Below, one piece after another: positions 39,442 to 50,688 of a stretch of 64,000 nt of DNA. Position 1 is the first letter of the stretch, and every line of letters starts with the position of its first letter. The translations under genes were made by a program, and so were the position numbers. This stretch comes from Halomonas maura (GTDB lineage Bacteria; Pseudomonadota; Gammaproteobacteria; Pseudomonadales; Halomonadaceae): contig NZ_JAUFPQ010000009.1 of NCBI RefSeq assembly GCF_030409305.1, forward strand, positions 62,001 to 126,000, written 5' to 3'. The notes under the pieces were generated by a model that did not search any database, was not told the origin of the DNA, and saw nothing but the letters and a program-made list of their open reading frames with translations.

Positions 39442-39744
39442 ATGGAACTGACCCCGAGAGACAAGGACAAGCTGCTGCTCTTCACCGCCGGCCTGCTGGC
39501 CGAGCGGCGCCGGACTCGTGGCCTCAAGCTGAACTACCCCGAGGCGGTCGCGCTGATCAGCTGCGAGGTCATGGAGGGCGCGCGCGACGGCAAGAGCGTC
39601 GCCGAGCTGATGAGCGCGGGCCGCGAGATCCTCGGCCGCGACGACGTGATGGAAGGCGTGGCCGAGATGGTCGACGAGGTGCAGGTCGAGGCGACCTTCC
39701 CGGATGGTACCAAGCTGGTCACCATTCATAACCCCATTGTGTGA
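39442..39744 (+). CDS. ureA: Urease gamma subunit
   Basis: 100 aa, full-length gamma subunit ([31 protein letters not shown]). Structural part of the (UreABC)3 enzyme. Its stop codon lies inside the first unit of a heptamer repeat that fills the ureA-ureB gap. Confidence 0.96.
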   Translation: MELTPRDKDKLLLFTAGLLAERRRTRGLKLNYPEAVALISCEVMEGARDGKSVAELMSAGREILGRDDVMEGVAEMVDEVQVEATFPDGTKLVTIHNPIV

Positions 39745-39853
39745 AGTGTGAAGTGTGAAGTGTGAGGCGTGAGGGGTAAGGGGCCAGGTCTCCTCGCTCC
39801 TCACCCCTCACCCCTCACCCCTCACCCCTCACCCCTCACCCCTCACCCCTCAC
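39741..39853. repeat. Heptamer microsatellites in inverted arrangement, ureA-ureB
   Basis: GTGAAGT-type heptamers (three exact, then two or three variants GTGAGGC, GTGAGGG, GTAAGGG) from 39741 to 39782, then seven perfect CTCACCC units plus a partial at 39800-39853. The two tracts are partly complementary (GTGAGGGG versus CCCCTCAC), so the transcript can form a long slippery hairpin inside the urease operon. Confidence 0.85.
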
Positions 39854-39875
39854 GGCGACTGCAAGGAGCGACGAC

Positions 39876-40201
39876 ATGATTCCCGGTGAATACCAACTCC
39901 AGGACGGCGAGATCGCGCTCTGCGAGGGGCGCGAACGGATCACCCTCGAGGTCGCCAACACCGGCGACCGGCCGGTACAGATCGGCTCCCACTACCACTT
40001 CGCCGAGGCCAACCCGGCCCTGGTCTTCGATCGGGGCCGAGCCCGGGGCTGCCGGCTGGATGTCGCCGCCGGCACGGCGATCCGCTTCGAGCCCGGCCAG
40101 GCCCGGGAGGTGACGCTGATTCCCTACGCGGGGAGCCGGCACATCTTCGGCTTTCGCGGCGAGGTGATGGGCGCGCTCGACGACCAGCAGGGAGGCCGCT
40201 C

Positions 40202-40205
<4 letters not shown>
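39876..40205 (+). CDS. ureB: Urease beta subunit
   Basis: 109 aa beta subunit ([34 protein letters not shown]). AAGGAG precedes the start. Overlaps ureC by ATGA at 40202. Confidence 0.96.
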
Positions 40206-41914
<1,709 letters not shown>

Positions 41915-41942
41915 GCTATGGGCTATGACCACCAAGGCAAGC

Positions 41943-42160
41943 GGTGCCGGGGGTAGGCCGTAGCGAGGGTCTTTTGCCATGGGCGAGGCGGAACATGGAG
42001 AACATCCAGTGAATGTTCTTCCCGCCGAGCGGGTTGGCCAAGGATGGCCAGCACCGGTCCTGCAAGCGGCGCAGGATGCTTTAGCGCCGCAGGGCAAAAG
42101 TAGCGTACAGGGATGTATTTACCGCGCCCTCGCGCAGGCCTATTCCCGGATCAGCCGCGG
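41943..42160 (+). repeat. Structured intercistronic element, copy 2 (ureC-ureE)
   Basis: About 218 nt with the same layout as copy 1 but different stem sequences: CCGGG (41947) with CCCGG (42145), TAGGCC (41954) with GGCCTA (42137), GCGAGGG (41963) with CCCTCGC (42127), inner CTTTTGCC (41971) with GGCAAAAG (42093). The three internal hairpins are GAACAT-N7-ATGTTC (42000), GTTGGCCA-AGGA-TGGCCAGC (42033) and CCTGC-N7-GCAGG (42059). Confidence 0.85.
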
Positions 42161-42177
42161 ATAATTTCAACGAGACG

Positions 42178-42681
42178 ATGCCAATGCTGAAACTGACCGA
42201 ACGCCTGGGGCCGATCGGCGCCGACCAGTCCGCCGACAGCCTGACCCTGTCCTTCGAGATGCGCACTCGCGGGCGTTTCAAGGCGACCACCGACGCGGGG
42301 CGCGAGGTCGGCGTCTTCCTCGATCGTGGCCCGGTACTGCGCGACGGCGAGGGGCTGCGGGCCGAGGGCGGCGAGGTACTGCGCGTCCGAGCCGCCGTGG
42401 AGCCGGTGATCACGGCCCGCATCGAGGCCGGCCTCGCCTTGGCGCGGCTGTGCTACCACCTGGGCAATCGTCATGTGCAGCTGGCCCTGGGCGGCGGCGA
42501 TGCCGGGACCGGCTGGGTACGCTTCCCGCCGGACCATGTGCTGGAGGCCCTGGCCGAGCGCCTGGGGGCCCGGCTCGAGCGCCATGAGGCGCCCTTCGAT
42601 CCCGAGCCGGGAGCCTATGCCCAGGCCGGGGAGGGGCACCATCATCATCACCACGGCCAGGCGCATGGCCATGCCCACTGA
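42178..42681 (+). CDS. ureE: Urease nickel metallochaperone UreE
   Basis: 167 aa. N-terminal peptide-binding domain, then the metal domain with YHLGNRHVQL, ending in a natural His-rich tail ([15 protein letters not shown]) that binds nickel. The start could be 42178 or 42184; neither has a strong ribosome site. It overlaps ureF. Confidence 0.94.
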   Translation: MPMLKLTERLGPIGADQSADSLTLSFEMRTRGRFKATTDAGREVGVFLDRGPVLRDGEGLRAEGGEVLRVRAAVEPVITARIEAGLALARLCYHLGNRHVQLALGGGDAGTGWVRFPPDHVLEALAERLGARLERHEAPFDPEPGAYAQAGEGHHHHHHGQAHGHAH

Positions 42682-43372
42682 GCAGCCGGAGACAGCGGCC
42701 GGGGACGATGACCTGGCGCTGCTGGGCCTGCTGCAGCTGGTCAGCCCGGCGCTGCCGATCGGCGCCTTCGCCTGGTCCCAGGGGCTCGAGAGCGCCTTCG
42801 AGCTGGGCTGGGTCGAGGACGAGACGAGTCTCGGCCGCTGGCTGGAGGGCGTGCTCGACGACGGCCTGGCGCGCTGCGAGCTGCCGGTGCTGGCCCGACT
42901 CATGTCGGCCTGGGCGGAACGGGACGGCGCGGCGGTCGTTCGCTGGAACGACTGGCTCGCCGCCAATCGCGAGACCGCCGAGCTGGCCGCCGAGGACGCC
43001 CGCCTCGGCGCCGCCCTGGTTCGCCTGCTGGCGAGTCTCGAGCTGCTGCCGGGCGAGACGCCGCTGCCCCAGCCGGCCGGCTACGTCACCGTCTTCGCCT
43101 GGCTGGCCCATGCCCGCGGCATCGCCCCCCGTCAGGCGCTGCTGGGGTTCGCCTGGGCCTGGCTGGAGAACCAGCTCGCGGTGGCCTGCAAGGCCCTGCC
43201 GCTCGGTCACACCGCGGCCCAGCGCCTGGTCGAGCGCCTGCGGCCGTCCCTGGTGGCGGCCGTGGACGCGGCCCTGTCGCGGGACGATGAGGCACTCGGC
43301 CCAGTGCTGCCGGGGCTGGCGCTGGCCAGCGCCAAGCACGAAACCCAGTATTCACGACTGTTCAGAAGCTAG
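42671..43372 (+). CDS. ureF: Urease accessory protein UreF
   Basis: 233 aa helical protein that gates UreG GTPase activity. Core motifs [20 protein letters not shown] and [13 protein letters not shown] are typical. Starts inside the ureE tail; 42665 is an alternative ATG, but 42671 is better spaced from AGG at 42659. Ends 11 bp before ureG. Confidence 0.93.
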   Translation: MPTEQPETAAGDDDLALLGLLQLVSPALPIGAFAWSQGLESAFELGWVEDETSLGRWLEGVLDDGLARCELPVLARLMSAWAERDGAAVVRWNDWLAANRETAELAAEDARLGAALVRLLASLELLPGETPLPQPAGYVTVFAWLAHARGIAPRQALLGFAWAWLENQLAVACKALPLGHTAAQRLVERLRPSLVAAVDAALSRDDEALGPVLPGLALASAKHETQYSRLFRS

Positions 43373-43383
43373 GAGATCCCTTG

Positions 43384-44037
43384 ATGACCCATTGTCTGCG
43401 TATCGGCGTCGGCGGCCCGGTCGGCTCCGGCAAGACCGCGCTGCTCAAGCAGCTGTGCCTGGCACTGCGCGACCACTACGACATCGCGGTGGTCACCAAT
43501 GATATCTACACCCGGGAAGATGCCGACTTCCTGACCCGTCACGAGGCGCTGCCCGAGGATCGCATCCTCGGCGTGGAGACCGGCGGTTGCCCGCATACCG
43601 CCATCCGCGAGGATGCCTCCATGAACCTCGCCGCCATCGACGACCTGCAGGCGCGCCATCCGGGGCTCGAGCTGGTGCTGGTGGAGTCCGGCGGCGACAA
43701 CCTCTCGGCGACCTTCAGCCCGGAGCTCTCCGACCTGACGCTCTACGTCATCGATGTCTCCGCCGGCGACAAGATTCCCCGCAAGGGCGGCCCCGGGATC
43801 ACCAAGTCGGACCTGCTGATCATCAACAAGATCGATATCGCCGAGCAGGTGCACGCCTCCCTGGCGGTAATGGAGCGCGACTCGCGACGCATGCGCGGCG
43901 AGCGCCCGTTCGTCTTCGCCAACCTGCATGACGGCATCGGTGTGGAGGAGATCATCGCCTTCATCCTCGATCGCGGCATGCTGCCCGAGCGCCGGCCGAC
44001 CCTGGGCCGGACCGCTTCGGACGACGTATCCGCCTGA
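43384..44037 (+). CDS. ureG: Urease accessory GTPase UreG
   Basis: 217 aa SIMIBI GTPase that powers nickel insertion. P-loop [12 protein letters not shown], metal-binding [14 protein letters not shown] (Cys-Pro-His), and GTP-specificity NKID. Start at ATG 43384 with AGGAG upstream. Confidence 0.96.
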   Translation: MTHCLRIGVGGPVGSGKTALLKQLCLALRDHYDIAVVTNDIYTREDADFLTRHEALPEDRILGVETGGCPHTAIREDASMNLAAIDDLQARHPGLELVLVESGGDNLSATFSPELSDLTLYVIDVSAGDKIPRKGGPGITKSDLLIINKIDIAEQVHASLAVMERDSRRMRGERPFVFANLHDGIGVEEIIAFILDRGMLPERRPTLGRTASDDVSA

Positions 44038-44066
44038 CCCTCATTCCCCACCAAGGAGACTCTCCG

Positions 44067-44279
44067 ATGCTTCGTCTTCTCCCCCCCGCCGTGCTCGCCG
44101 GCCTGCTGGCGAGCGCCCCCGCCCTCGGCCATCCCGGACACGGCGCCCCATCGCTGCACCAGCATGCTGCCGAACCCTCGCCCCTGGTCCTGCTCGGCGT
44201 TGCCGCCCTCGCGAGCGTTGCCATCAGCCTGCTGGGGCGGGCCCTGTCGAGGCGTCGCCGGGCGCGCGCCCCGCACTGA
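44067..44279 (+). CDS. Small His-rich membrane protein after ureG
   Basis: 70 aa. Signal peptide or first span (LPPAVLAGLLASAPALG), then a His-rich stretch HPGHGAPSLHQH, a second span (PLVLLGVAALASVAISLLG) and an Arg-rich tail. AAGGAGA precedes the ATG, 29 bp after ureG. The first part resembles the AHPGHG start of HupE/UreJ nickel permeases, but the rest of that family is missing. It may be a remnant or a small nickel-handling protein; both are inference. Confidence 0.65.
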   Translation: MLRLLPPAVLAGLLASAPALGHPGHGAPSLHQHAAEPSPLVLLGVAALASVAISLLGRALSRRRRARAPH

Positions 44280-44408
44280 GACGGCGGCGGCATGCGCCCC
44301 CCCCCGTGTCCCGCCGCCTGCATACCGGCGGCGGGCGCGTTATGCTGCTGTTGATCGTCGTCGGCCGGCGTCCAGGACGGCCGGCCGGGCCGGCAAGGAG
44401 AGTCAGGG

Positions 44409-45872
44409 ATGCGTAGGCGACGCGGATCACGCGGGGGGAGGATGCCCATGGGAGCGTGGATACTGGCCATCGGGCTACTCGCGTGGGCGGGAATGGGCCT
44501 GTGGCAGCGCTACAAGCCACTGCCGGAGGGCATCGGCGAGGCCTATCCGGTGCGCGGCGTCGACGCGGTGCGCTTCCTCGCCGACGAGACCTGGTATGAC
44601 GCCGGGGGAGACCGGCATCGTCGGCGGGTCATCTTCGACGAGGTGCTTGACCTGATCGGCCAGGCGCAACGCCTGGTGGTGGTCGACATGTTCCTGTTCA
44701 ACGACTTCGCCGGCGAGGCCCGTGGTCACGAGTTCCGTCCCCTATCGGCACAACTCACCCGGGCGCTGGTGCGTCAGCGTCAGCGGCATCCCGACCTCCA
44801 GGCGGTGCTCATCACCGATCCGCTCAATACCCTCTATGGCGGCCTCGAACTCGATCACCTGCAACGCCTGCGCCAGGCAGGCGTCTCGGTGGTCATGACC
44901 GACCTGACGCGGCTGCGCGCCTCCAACCCGCTGTGGTCAGGGCTCTGGCATCTCGGGCCGCGCTGGCTCGGCAACAGCGCCCAGGCCGGCTGGTTGCCCA
45001 ATGTGCTGGGTCCGGGACGCGTGACCCTGCGCAGCTACCTGGCCATGGCCAACTTCAATGCCAACCATCGCAAGACCCTGGTGGTGGATCACGGCGAGGA
45101 CTGGGCAGGACTCGTGACCTCGGCGAACCCCCATGATGCCAGCAGCCTGCACGGCAACGTGGCGTTGCGCTTCGAGGGCGCCGCGGCGCTGGACCTGCTG
45201 GCCTCGGAGCGTGCGGTGGCGAGCTGGTCGGGCGTCGAGGTGCCGGGGCCGATGTCCCCGGCGGGCGACGATGTCGTCCCGGGCCTGCGCCTGCAACTGC
45301 TCACCGAGGGGGCCATCCTCGATGCCCTGCTGACCGCCGTGGAGCGCACCCAGGAAGGAGACCGGCTGGATGTCGCGGTCTTCTACCTGGCGCATCGCGA
45401 CCTCATCGAGGCGTTGATCGCCGCTCGACGGCGTGGGGTCGAGGTCCGCGTGCTCCTCGATCCCAACCAGGAGGCCTTCGGCATCGACAAGGGGGGCATC
45501 CCCAATCGGCCGGTGGCCGATGAACTGGCGACGGCCGGCATCACGGTACGCTGGTGCGCCACCCGCGGGGAGCAGTGTCACAGCAAGCTGCTGTTTCGCC
45601 ACCCGGCGGATGGCGGAGAGGCGGAACTGATCCTCGGCTCGGCCAACTTCACCCGACGCAACCTGGATGACCTGAACCTCGAGACCAGTGTGCGGCTCAC
45701 CGGCCCGCCACAGCACCCATCGCTGGCCGAGGCGGCGGCCTTCTTCCGTCGTCGCTGGCAGTCCACGCCGGAGCACCTGACCAGCCGTTCCTACGAGCAG
45801 CAGGACGCCGTCAGCGCGGTGACCCGGTGGCGCTATCGGCTCATGGAGGCCACCGGGCTTTCGACGTTCTAG
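44409..45872 (+). CDS. Phospholipase D-family protein (cardiolipin synthase-like)
   Basis: 487 aa. N-terminal membrane anchor (about 13-30), then two PLD domains. The first HKD motif is intact (NHRKTLVVDH). The second, CHSKLLFRH, has the His and Lys but His where the Asp is expected. It probably transfers phosphatidyl groups at the membrane. The start at 44409 has AAGGAG 8 nt upstream; 44448 has GGGGAGG and is a fair alternative giving 474 aa. Confidence 0.82.
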   Translation: MRRRRGSRGGRMPMGAWILAIGLLAWAGMGLWQRYKPLPEGIGEAYPVRGVDAVRFLADETWYDAGGDRHRRRVIFDEVLDLIGQAQRLVVVDMFLFNDFAGEARGHEFRPLSAQLTRALVRQRQRHPDLQAVLITDPLNTLYGGLELDHLQRLRQAGVSVVMTDLTRLRASNPLWSGLWHLGPRWLGNSAQAGWLPNVLGPGRVTLRSYLAMANFNANHRKTLVVDHGEDWAGLVTSANPHDASSLHGNVALRFEGAAALDLLASERAVASWSGVEVPGPMSPAGDDVVPGLRLQLLTEGAILDALLTAVERTQEGDRLDVAVFYLAHRDLIEALIAARRRGVEVRVLLDPNQEAFGIDKGGIPNRPVADELATAGITVRWCATRGEQCHSKLLFRHPADGGEAELILGSANFTRRNLDDLNLETSVRLTGPPQHPSLAEAAAFFRRRWQSTPEHLTSRSYEQQDAVSAVTRWRYRLMEATGLSTF

Positions 45873-46077
45873 TCCGGCGCCCGTGACTCGACAGCCACTC
45901 GTGACGATTGGCGGCAATCTCTTACAACCTGGAGACCATGTCTATCAATTTCGGTATTTGCTAATTTGTTGTCCATCCGTTTTGGCCATGCCGCTGAGGC
46001 ATGGCGTAGGTGGTCTTTCATCCGTGCACGGATGTCTGTGCCCCTAAGAAGTAGCATCAGGAGAAAAGGATAACAGG

Positions 46078-46581
46078 ATGTTAAGGCGCCTCTTTGGTAG
46101 AAAGCCACTCTATTGCTGGGTGATCAAGCAAGTCGACGAGGGTCTGCTTCACCTGTGTGGAAATGGAGTCCTTCATACGGAGTTAAAGCATCGACAAGCC
46201 AAGGATCAGCTCCGATCTGGGGAGTACCATGGTGGAGTGCGCATCGTGGATACAGGCATAGTGCTCAACAGCAATCTCTTTGCGGCCTTGGTGCCGGAAG
46301 AGGACCTGCATCTCGATCGGTGTTTTCGCGCTAACTGGCAGGGTCGATCGTGGAATATATCCAAGGTGCCCCAGCGTTGCTGGGCATGGGAGGGCAGGCT
46401 CATTACCCAGGCTAACCCGATCAGCTCACTGCCTGAGCTCGTCAGCTGCGAAGACCTGTCTGCGTTGGAAAAGAATGTTGATGTCTCCAGCACGCTTCCC
46501 CGAGGCATCTTCGCCTATCGTTGCTCTAGCGACTTGCAGGAGCCCATCGTCGAGGTCAGTAGCTCCTTTGAAAATGCCTGA
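46078..46581 (+). CDS. Unknown protein, compositionally atypical
   Basis: 167 aa, soluble, no motif I recognise. Codon use is visibly less GC-biased than in neighbours, as for the next 6 kb. The start is preceded by a GGAGAAAAGGA purine tract. The 205-bp gap upstream holds an 8-bp stem GCCATGCC / GGCATGGC at 45985-46005 and CATCCG-TGCA-CGGATG near 46020. Possibly acquired DNA. Confidence 0.5.
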   Translation: MLRRLFGRKPLYCWVIKQVDEGLLHLCGNGVLHTELKHRQAKDQLRSGEYHGGVRIVDTGIVLNSNLFAALVPEEDLHLDRCFRANWQGRSWNISKVPQRCWAWEGRLITQANPISSLPELVSCEDLSALEKNVDVSSTLPRGIFAYRCSSDLQEPIVEVSSSFENA

Positions 46582-46616
46582 CAGGGATAGGTGTTCGTCT
46601 CCCCAGAGCTCGCTGT

Positions 46617-47084
46617 GTGTGGGCAAATCTTGACTTCGATGAAAACGCTCGGAAAGTCGAAGCCTCGGTGAAGGCAGGTCAGTATCCTGCCGCCGTGCTG
46701 ATGATCGATATCGACCGCTTCAAGGCCATCGACGACACCTTCGGGCATGCCGAAGGCGACAAGGCACTGTGCCTGCTGGCCGACACTTCGAGACGCCAGC
46801 TCCGCGACAGCGACCTGCCCTGTCGCACGGGCGGAGAGGACTTCATGGTCATCATGCCGAGCATGTCACCCCTGGCGACTGAGGCCGTGGCCCAGCGGCT
46901 ACGGGTGGAGATCGCCGAGAGAGCGATCGCCGCCGAGCAAGTGCCCTTTCATTTCCCGGTGAGTATCGGTTTGACTTCATTCAAGGCCTCCGACGCGAGC
47001 CTCGACGCACTCACCAGGCGGGCCGATGCCGCCAGCTATCAAGCCAAGCACGAAGGCCGGGACCGAGTGGCGACTCGCTGGTAA
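46617..47084 (+). pseudogene. Truncated, degenerate GGDEF domain fragment
   Basis: A 155-codon frame matches the last three quarters of a GGDEF domain (MIDIDRFKAIDDTFGHAEGD, ISIGL-like strand, YQAKHEGRDRV end) but lacks the opening TDxLTGLxNRR segment and any sensor. The signature is GGEDF instead of GG[DE]EF, so the metal-binding fourth position is changed. The GTG start is weak. Best read as the remains of a diguanylate cyclase gene. Confidence 0.65.
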
Positions 47085-47564
47085 CCTGCCCCAGACCCCC
47101 TGTGAACGCGAAGGCGCCGGACGCGCCGTCATTCTCTGCGAAGGGCCCAGGCCAGGGCGGTCGCCGAGGCCCAAGGCATCAGTGCGGGGACGCTAGACGA
47201 GTGGGTCCGCGAGCGGTTCATCGATCGTCGCCGACGACGCCAGACCTTTCCGAGTGGACCCATGACTGGTCCCATGACAGATCAGAGCAGTGCGGTGCGG
47301 CGGTGCGCATCGGCCTGGCTCTATCGATACAGCTGGCCTCGAGCTCATGCCAGTCTGGACTAGCCCACCGGTCAGCTGACTGGGACTTTCCGTGAGCAAC
47401 CCGGTGAATGTCCCCATCTGGTGGGGCAGGTGCGTTCCGAGTACCAATCAACCCTCGGGGCGTATGACGACATTTCAGTCTTGGGGTCGCATCCGAGCTG
47501 CTATACCTAATGTCACTGTTCTTGACCTGATGAAACAGTCAGCCCGGGCGGCAGGGAGCAGGCC
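47085..47564. other. Degenerate region, possible transposase HTH remnant
   Basis: 480 bp with no supported gene. Around 47153-47240 one frame reads AEAQGISAGTLDEWVRERF, like the helix-turn-helix of IS3-type OrfA proteins, but it has no start or continuation. No inverted repeats or complete insertion sequence found. Confidence 0.35.
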
Positions 47565-49514
47565 ATGCGATATCGGAGGGAGATGGATGGCCTGCGGGCG
47601 ATAGCGGTGATTCCCGTCATTCTCTTCCATGCCGGATTCTCGTTGTTTTCCGGCGGGTTCGTCGGCGTCGACGTCTTCTTCGTCATCAGCGGCTATCTGA
47701 TCACGTCTCTGCTCCTGCACGACCTCGAGAACGGCTCATTCTCCATCGCACGGTTCTACGAGCGGCGCGCGCGGCGCATCCTGCCCGCACTGGTGGTCGT
47801 GCTGCTGGCCTGCCTGCCGTTGGCCTGGAAATGGATGACGCCCGCCCAGCTGCAGGATTTCTCCCAGGGCCTGGTCGCCATCAGCCTGTTTGCCTCCAAC
47901 ATCCTGTTCTGGATCAAGACCAGCTATTTCTCACCGTCTTCTGAAGAGAACCCCTTGCTCCACACCTGGAGCCTGGCGGTCGAGGAACAGTTCTATATCG
48001 TCTTTCCGCTGCTGCTGCTGTTCCTGTGGCGTCATGCCAATCGGCACATGTTCGCCGTCATTATCGTGATATCCATCACTAGCCTCATGGCCGCCGAGTG
48101 GGGATGGCGGCAAGCACCGTCGGCCAACTTCTTCCTGCTGCCGACCCGCGCCTGGGAGCTTGGCGCCGGTGCCAGCTGCGCCTTTCTCCTCTACAGACGG
48201 CCCGCTACCGGTAATGCATCATTGTCGGCCCTGGGGCTCGGCCTGATCCTGTATGCCGTCCTGTGCTTCGATGAGAGCGTTCCTTTTCCGTCGCTCCATG
48301 CCCTCGTTCCGGTCGTGGGCACCGTGCTGGTCACGCTCTTCGCCGCCCCCTCGACGCCGACCGGTCGGCTGCTGTCGATGAAGTGGCTGGTTGGCATCGG
48401 CCTGATCAGCTTCAGCGCCTATCTCTGGCATCAGCCGTTGTTCGCGTTTGCCCGCCTCAGAAGCGCCGCCACGCCGTCCTGGGAGCTCATGGGGCTGCTT
48501 TCTCTGGTTGCCCTCGGGCTTGCCTACCTGACCTGGCGCTATGTGGAGCAGCCCTGCCGGCGCAAGCCCGTACCGCTGCTGGTCTCCAGAAGGGCCGTGT
48601 TCAGCGCTTCCGCCATGGCCGGCGCCATGCTGCTTTCACTCGGGTTGTACGGCCATGTCGCGGAGGGCCTGCCGAGCCGGATAGCCCCGTCGGGCAGCAC
48701 CTTCCTGGCCATCGACGTCGATCACCGATTTCGCTTTAATCCCGGGCTGAGCGAGGCCTGTGAGAATGGGTTCCATCCCGAGGCGTGTCGCACCGGCGAC
48801 AGCCCCGAGATCATACTGTGGGGCGATAGCTATGCCATGCACCTGGCCTCGGCCATCACCGCCAGTCCGAGTCTGAGAGGCAGGGAGGTGGTGCAGTTCA
48901 CCAAGCCCGTATGCGCGCCGATCTACGGGCTTGCGCTGACCAGCCATAGGTATCCGGTCGCCTGGTCCCGGGAGTGCATCGCCTTCAACGAGGCGGTCAA
49001 GGCGTGGATGCAGCAGGCGGCGAGCGTGAAGTACGTCATCATGTCCTCGCCGCTGGGGGTGATCTACCACGATGCCTATCTGGCGAATGGCGAGTTGCAT
49101 GTGTATCCCCACGGCAACGACCTGGTGATCGAGCACCTCAACCGCACCGCCGATCAGATTCGCCAGGCCGGCAAGATTCCCGTCTTCGTTTCACCGCCTC
49201 CGCATGCCGACGAAGATCTCGCCAAGTGCGTCATGGCCTCGTTGATCTATGATGCGGGTAATTCCCATGCGTGCAGCTTTCGGACCGAGCAGTTCTCGTC
49301 CTACTACATTCAGGCCCGAGAACTGCTCAACTCCAGCGGCATCCGCTTCCCGGTCGTCTACCTGGAGCCCTATATCTGCGGTGACAGCATCTGCCGCACC
49401 GTGGTGGAAGGCAAGGCGGTGTATCGGGACCTGGGGCACCTCTCCGTGGAAGGCTCAGAGTTATTGGGAATCAAGCATGACCTGCTCGGAGAGATCCTGA
49501 GTAGAGCCGAGTAG
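47565..49514 (+). CDS. Acyltransferase-3 / SGNH O-acetyltransferase (OafA-like)
   Basis: 649 aa. N-terminal 10-span acyltransferase-3 domain (YRREMDGLRAIAVIPVILFH with the motif Arg/His, and FVGVDVFFVISGYLIT), then a periplasmic SGNH esterase domain from about 400 (WGDSYAMHL with the nucleophile Ser; DLGHLSVEG with the Asp/His). Such proteins O-acetylate cell-surface glycans such as O-antigen. Codon use is more mixed than in core genes, fitting an accessory surface-polysaccharide region. Confidence 0.88.
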   Translation: MRYRREMDGLRAIAVIPVILFHAGFSLFSGGFVGVDVFFVISGYLITSLLLHDLENGSFSIARFYERRARRILPALVVVLLACLPLAWKWMTPAQLQDFSQGLVAISLFASNILFWIKTSYFSPSSEENPLLHTWSLAVEEQFYIVFPLLLLFLWRHANRHMFAVIIVISITSLMAAEWGWRQAPSANFFLLPTRAWELGAGASCAFLLYRRPATGNASLSALGLGLILYAVLCFDESVPFPSLHALVPVVGTVLVTLFAAPSTPTGRLLSMKWLVGIGLISFSAYLWHQPLFAFARLRSAATPSWELMGLLSLVALGLAYLTWRYVEQPCRRKPVPLLVSRRAVFSASAMAGAMLLSLGLYGHVAEGLPSRIAPSGSTFLAIDVDHRFRFNPGLSEACENGFHPEACRTGDSPEIILWGDSYAMHLASAITASPSLRGREVVQFTKPVCAPIYGLALTSHRYPVAWSRECIAFNEAVKAWMQQAASVKYVIMSSPLGVIYHDAYLANGELHVYPHGNDLVIEHLNRTADQIRQAGKIPVFVSPPPHADEDLAKCVMASLIYDAGNSHACSFRTEQFSSYYIQARELLNSSGIRFPVVYLEPYICGDSICRTVVEGKAVYRDLGHLSVEGSELLGIKHDLLGEILSRAE

Positions 49515-49704
49515 CCCGTTCCTGCGCAGCGCATCGGCTACTCTTACCAGCTCCACGAGGCTAGCTGACAGGACACCTGGGCTGATCATGGAAGGTCGTC
49601 GCTGCCTCGGAGATGCCTGGCCGCAGAATCTGAGTGCCATACTTGATCCAGCGGCAGCAAGGAGTCATGGCAACGCCATGCCAGGCGGGGCTGCGTCATT
49701 GACG

Positions 49705-50619
49705 TCACCGATTGCGCTGGCAGTAAGAGAGCCATTCGCTGGCCACCCTGGGCGGTCTCTTTCTTGATATTCGATCGAATATGCGAATCGCTTCTTCTTC
49801 TGTGTGAAACCCTCTGGCGACGCTGGGGAAATGACGGGCACAGGATCTCAAGAGTATCCCGCCAGGCGCTTTTGTTTCCTGTAGATATACTGTTGCGGAT
49901 TCGTAGCCTAATGCTGCCAGGCACGCGATGCGGTGTTGGCCTGTCGAAATGGAAATTGTCCAGTCATCATCATTCGCCCAGACTGTGCCTGTTATACGGT
50001 CGCACTTTTCAGGTGAGTACCCATGTTCTTTTATCGAATCGTACAATGCGGTTAGCCTGCCGTATTCCATGGCAAGTTTTCTTCTCTCAATCGGGCCGTA
50101 TTCACTCCCTCCGATGAATTCTCCGGTGTGAATGCCTTGTGCTTCATCTTCTTTTCGATAAATGTCTTTCAAGAAGGCAGCTTGATCTGCTGGGGGTCTG
50201 GATGCCCAGAGAGGTATGGCGGCGAGAGCCGGAAGTCTGTTGAAGTCTGCATGGCTGGGATTGTCGATATCCATGAGTTCGCTTGCGCTTTTTGGCTGAT
50301 AGAGCGCATAGTAACGACACAAGGGAGAGAGCTCTAAAGGAATGCTTCTGTCATTTTCGTACTGAAGTAATGTCGCGAGAAAAGGGTGCCCGTCATCCGG
50401 ATCAAGTGAGAAGGCGCTGTAGTTGAATGTTACCATCCTGCTCAGTGGAGCTGTGATCAGCAAGGGTTTGCCGCGAGCTGCATAGGCGGCCTCGATGGGA
50501 TGCAGGCAGCCTGTCGTGGTAAGGTCGAAGACTGTGTTTTCCTTGTTTTTTCTGATTTCGATGCCGGCTGAATGCAGGGAAGACTTTATGATATCTTTCG
50601 CGGACCGTGTCAACATCAT
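49705..50619 (-). CDS. Unknown protein with ParB-like HR motif
   Basis: 304 aa, AT-richer than its surroundings. No signal or membrane span. A C-terminal stretch (SISTGQHRIACLAALGY followed by VTVYLQ-like strand) resembles the catalytic GxHR turn of ParB/sulfiredoxin-fold proteins; I would not assign an activity from that. It sits between the acyltransferase and an ABC exporter, so a role in surface glycan assembly is possible. Confidence 0.55.
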   Translation of the reverse strand: MMLTRSAKDIIKSSLHSAGIEIRKNKENTVFDLTTTGCLHPIEAAYAARGKPLLITAPLSRMVTFNYSAFSLDPDDGHPFLATLLQYENDRSIPLELSPLCRYYALYQPKSASELMDIDNPSHADFNRLPALAAIPLWASRPPADQAAFLKDIYRKEDEAQGIHTGEFIGGSEYGPIERRKLAMEYGRLTALYDSIKEHGYSPEKCDRITGTVWANDDDWTISISTGQHRIACLAALGYESATVYLQETKAPGGILLRSCARHFPSVARGFHTEEEAIRIFDRISRKRPPRVASEWLSYCQRNR

Positions 50620-50688
50620 CTCATCTCTCGGTGGAAAAGAGAAAAGGGCCGATGAGTGCTTTTCGAAAGCGATCGATATATTTATAGT

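Noticed and set aside
39800-39853. CRISPR or telomere-like repeat
   Set aside because: Seven-base units without spacers; a simple microsatellite.
42600-42681. Engineered His-tag at the end of ureE
   Set aside because: Natural UreE proteins commonly end in His-rich nickel-binding tails, and the tract is embedded in the operon with ureF overlapping it.
46617-47084. Functional diguanylate cyclase
   Set aside because: Missing the first GGDEF segment and any sensor, altered GGEDF signature, weak start; scored as a remnant.
47153-47240. Transposase gene
   Set aside because: Only a short HTH-like stretch is readable; no start, catalytic residues or terminal repeats.
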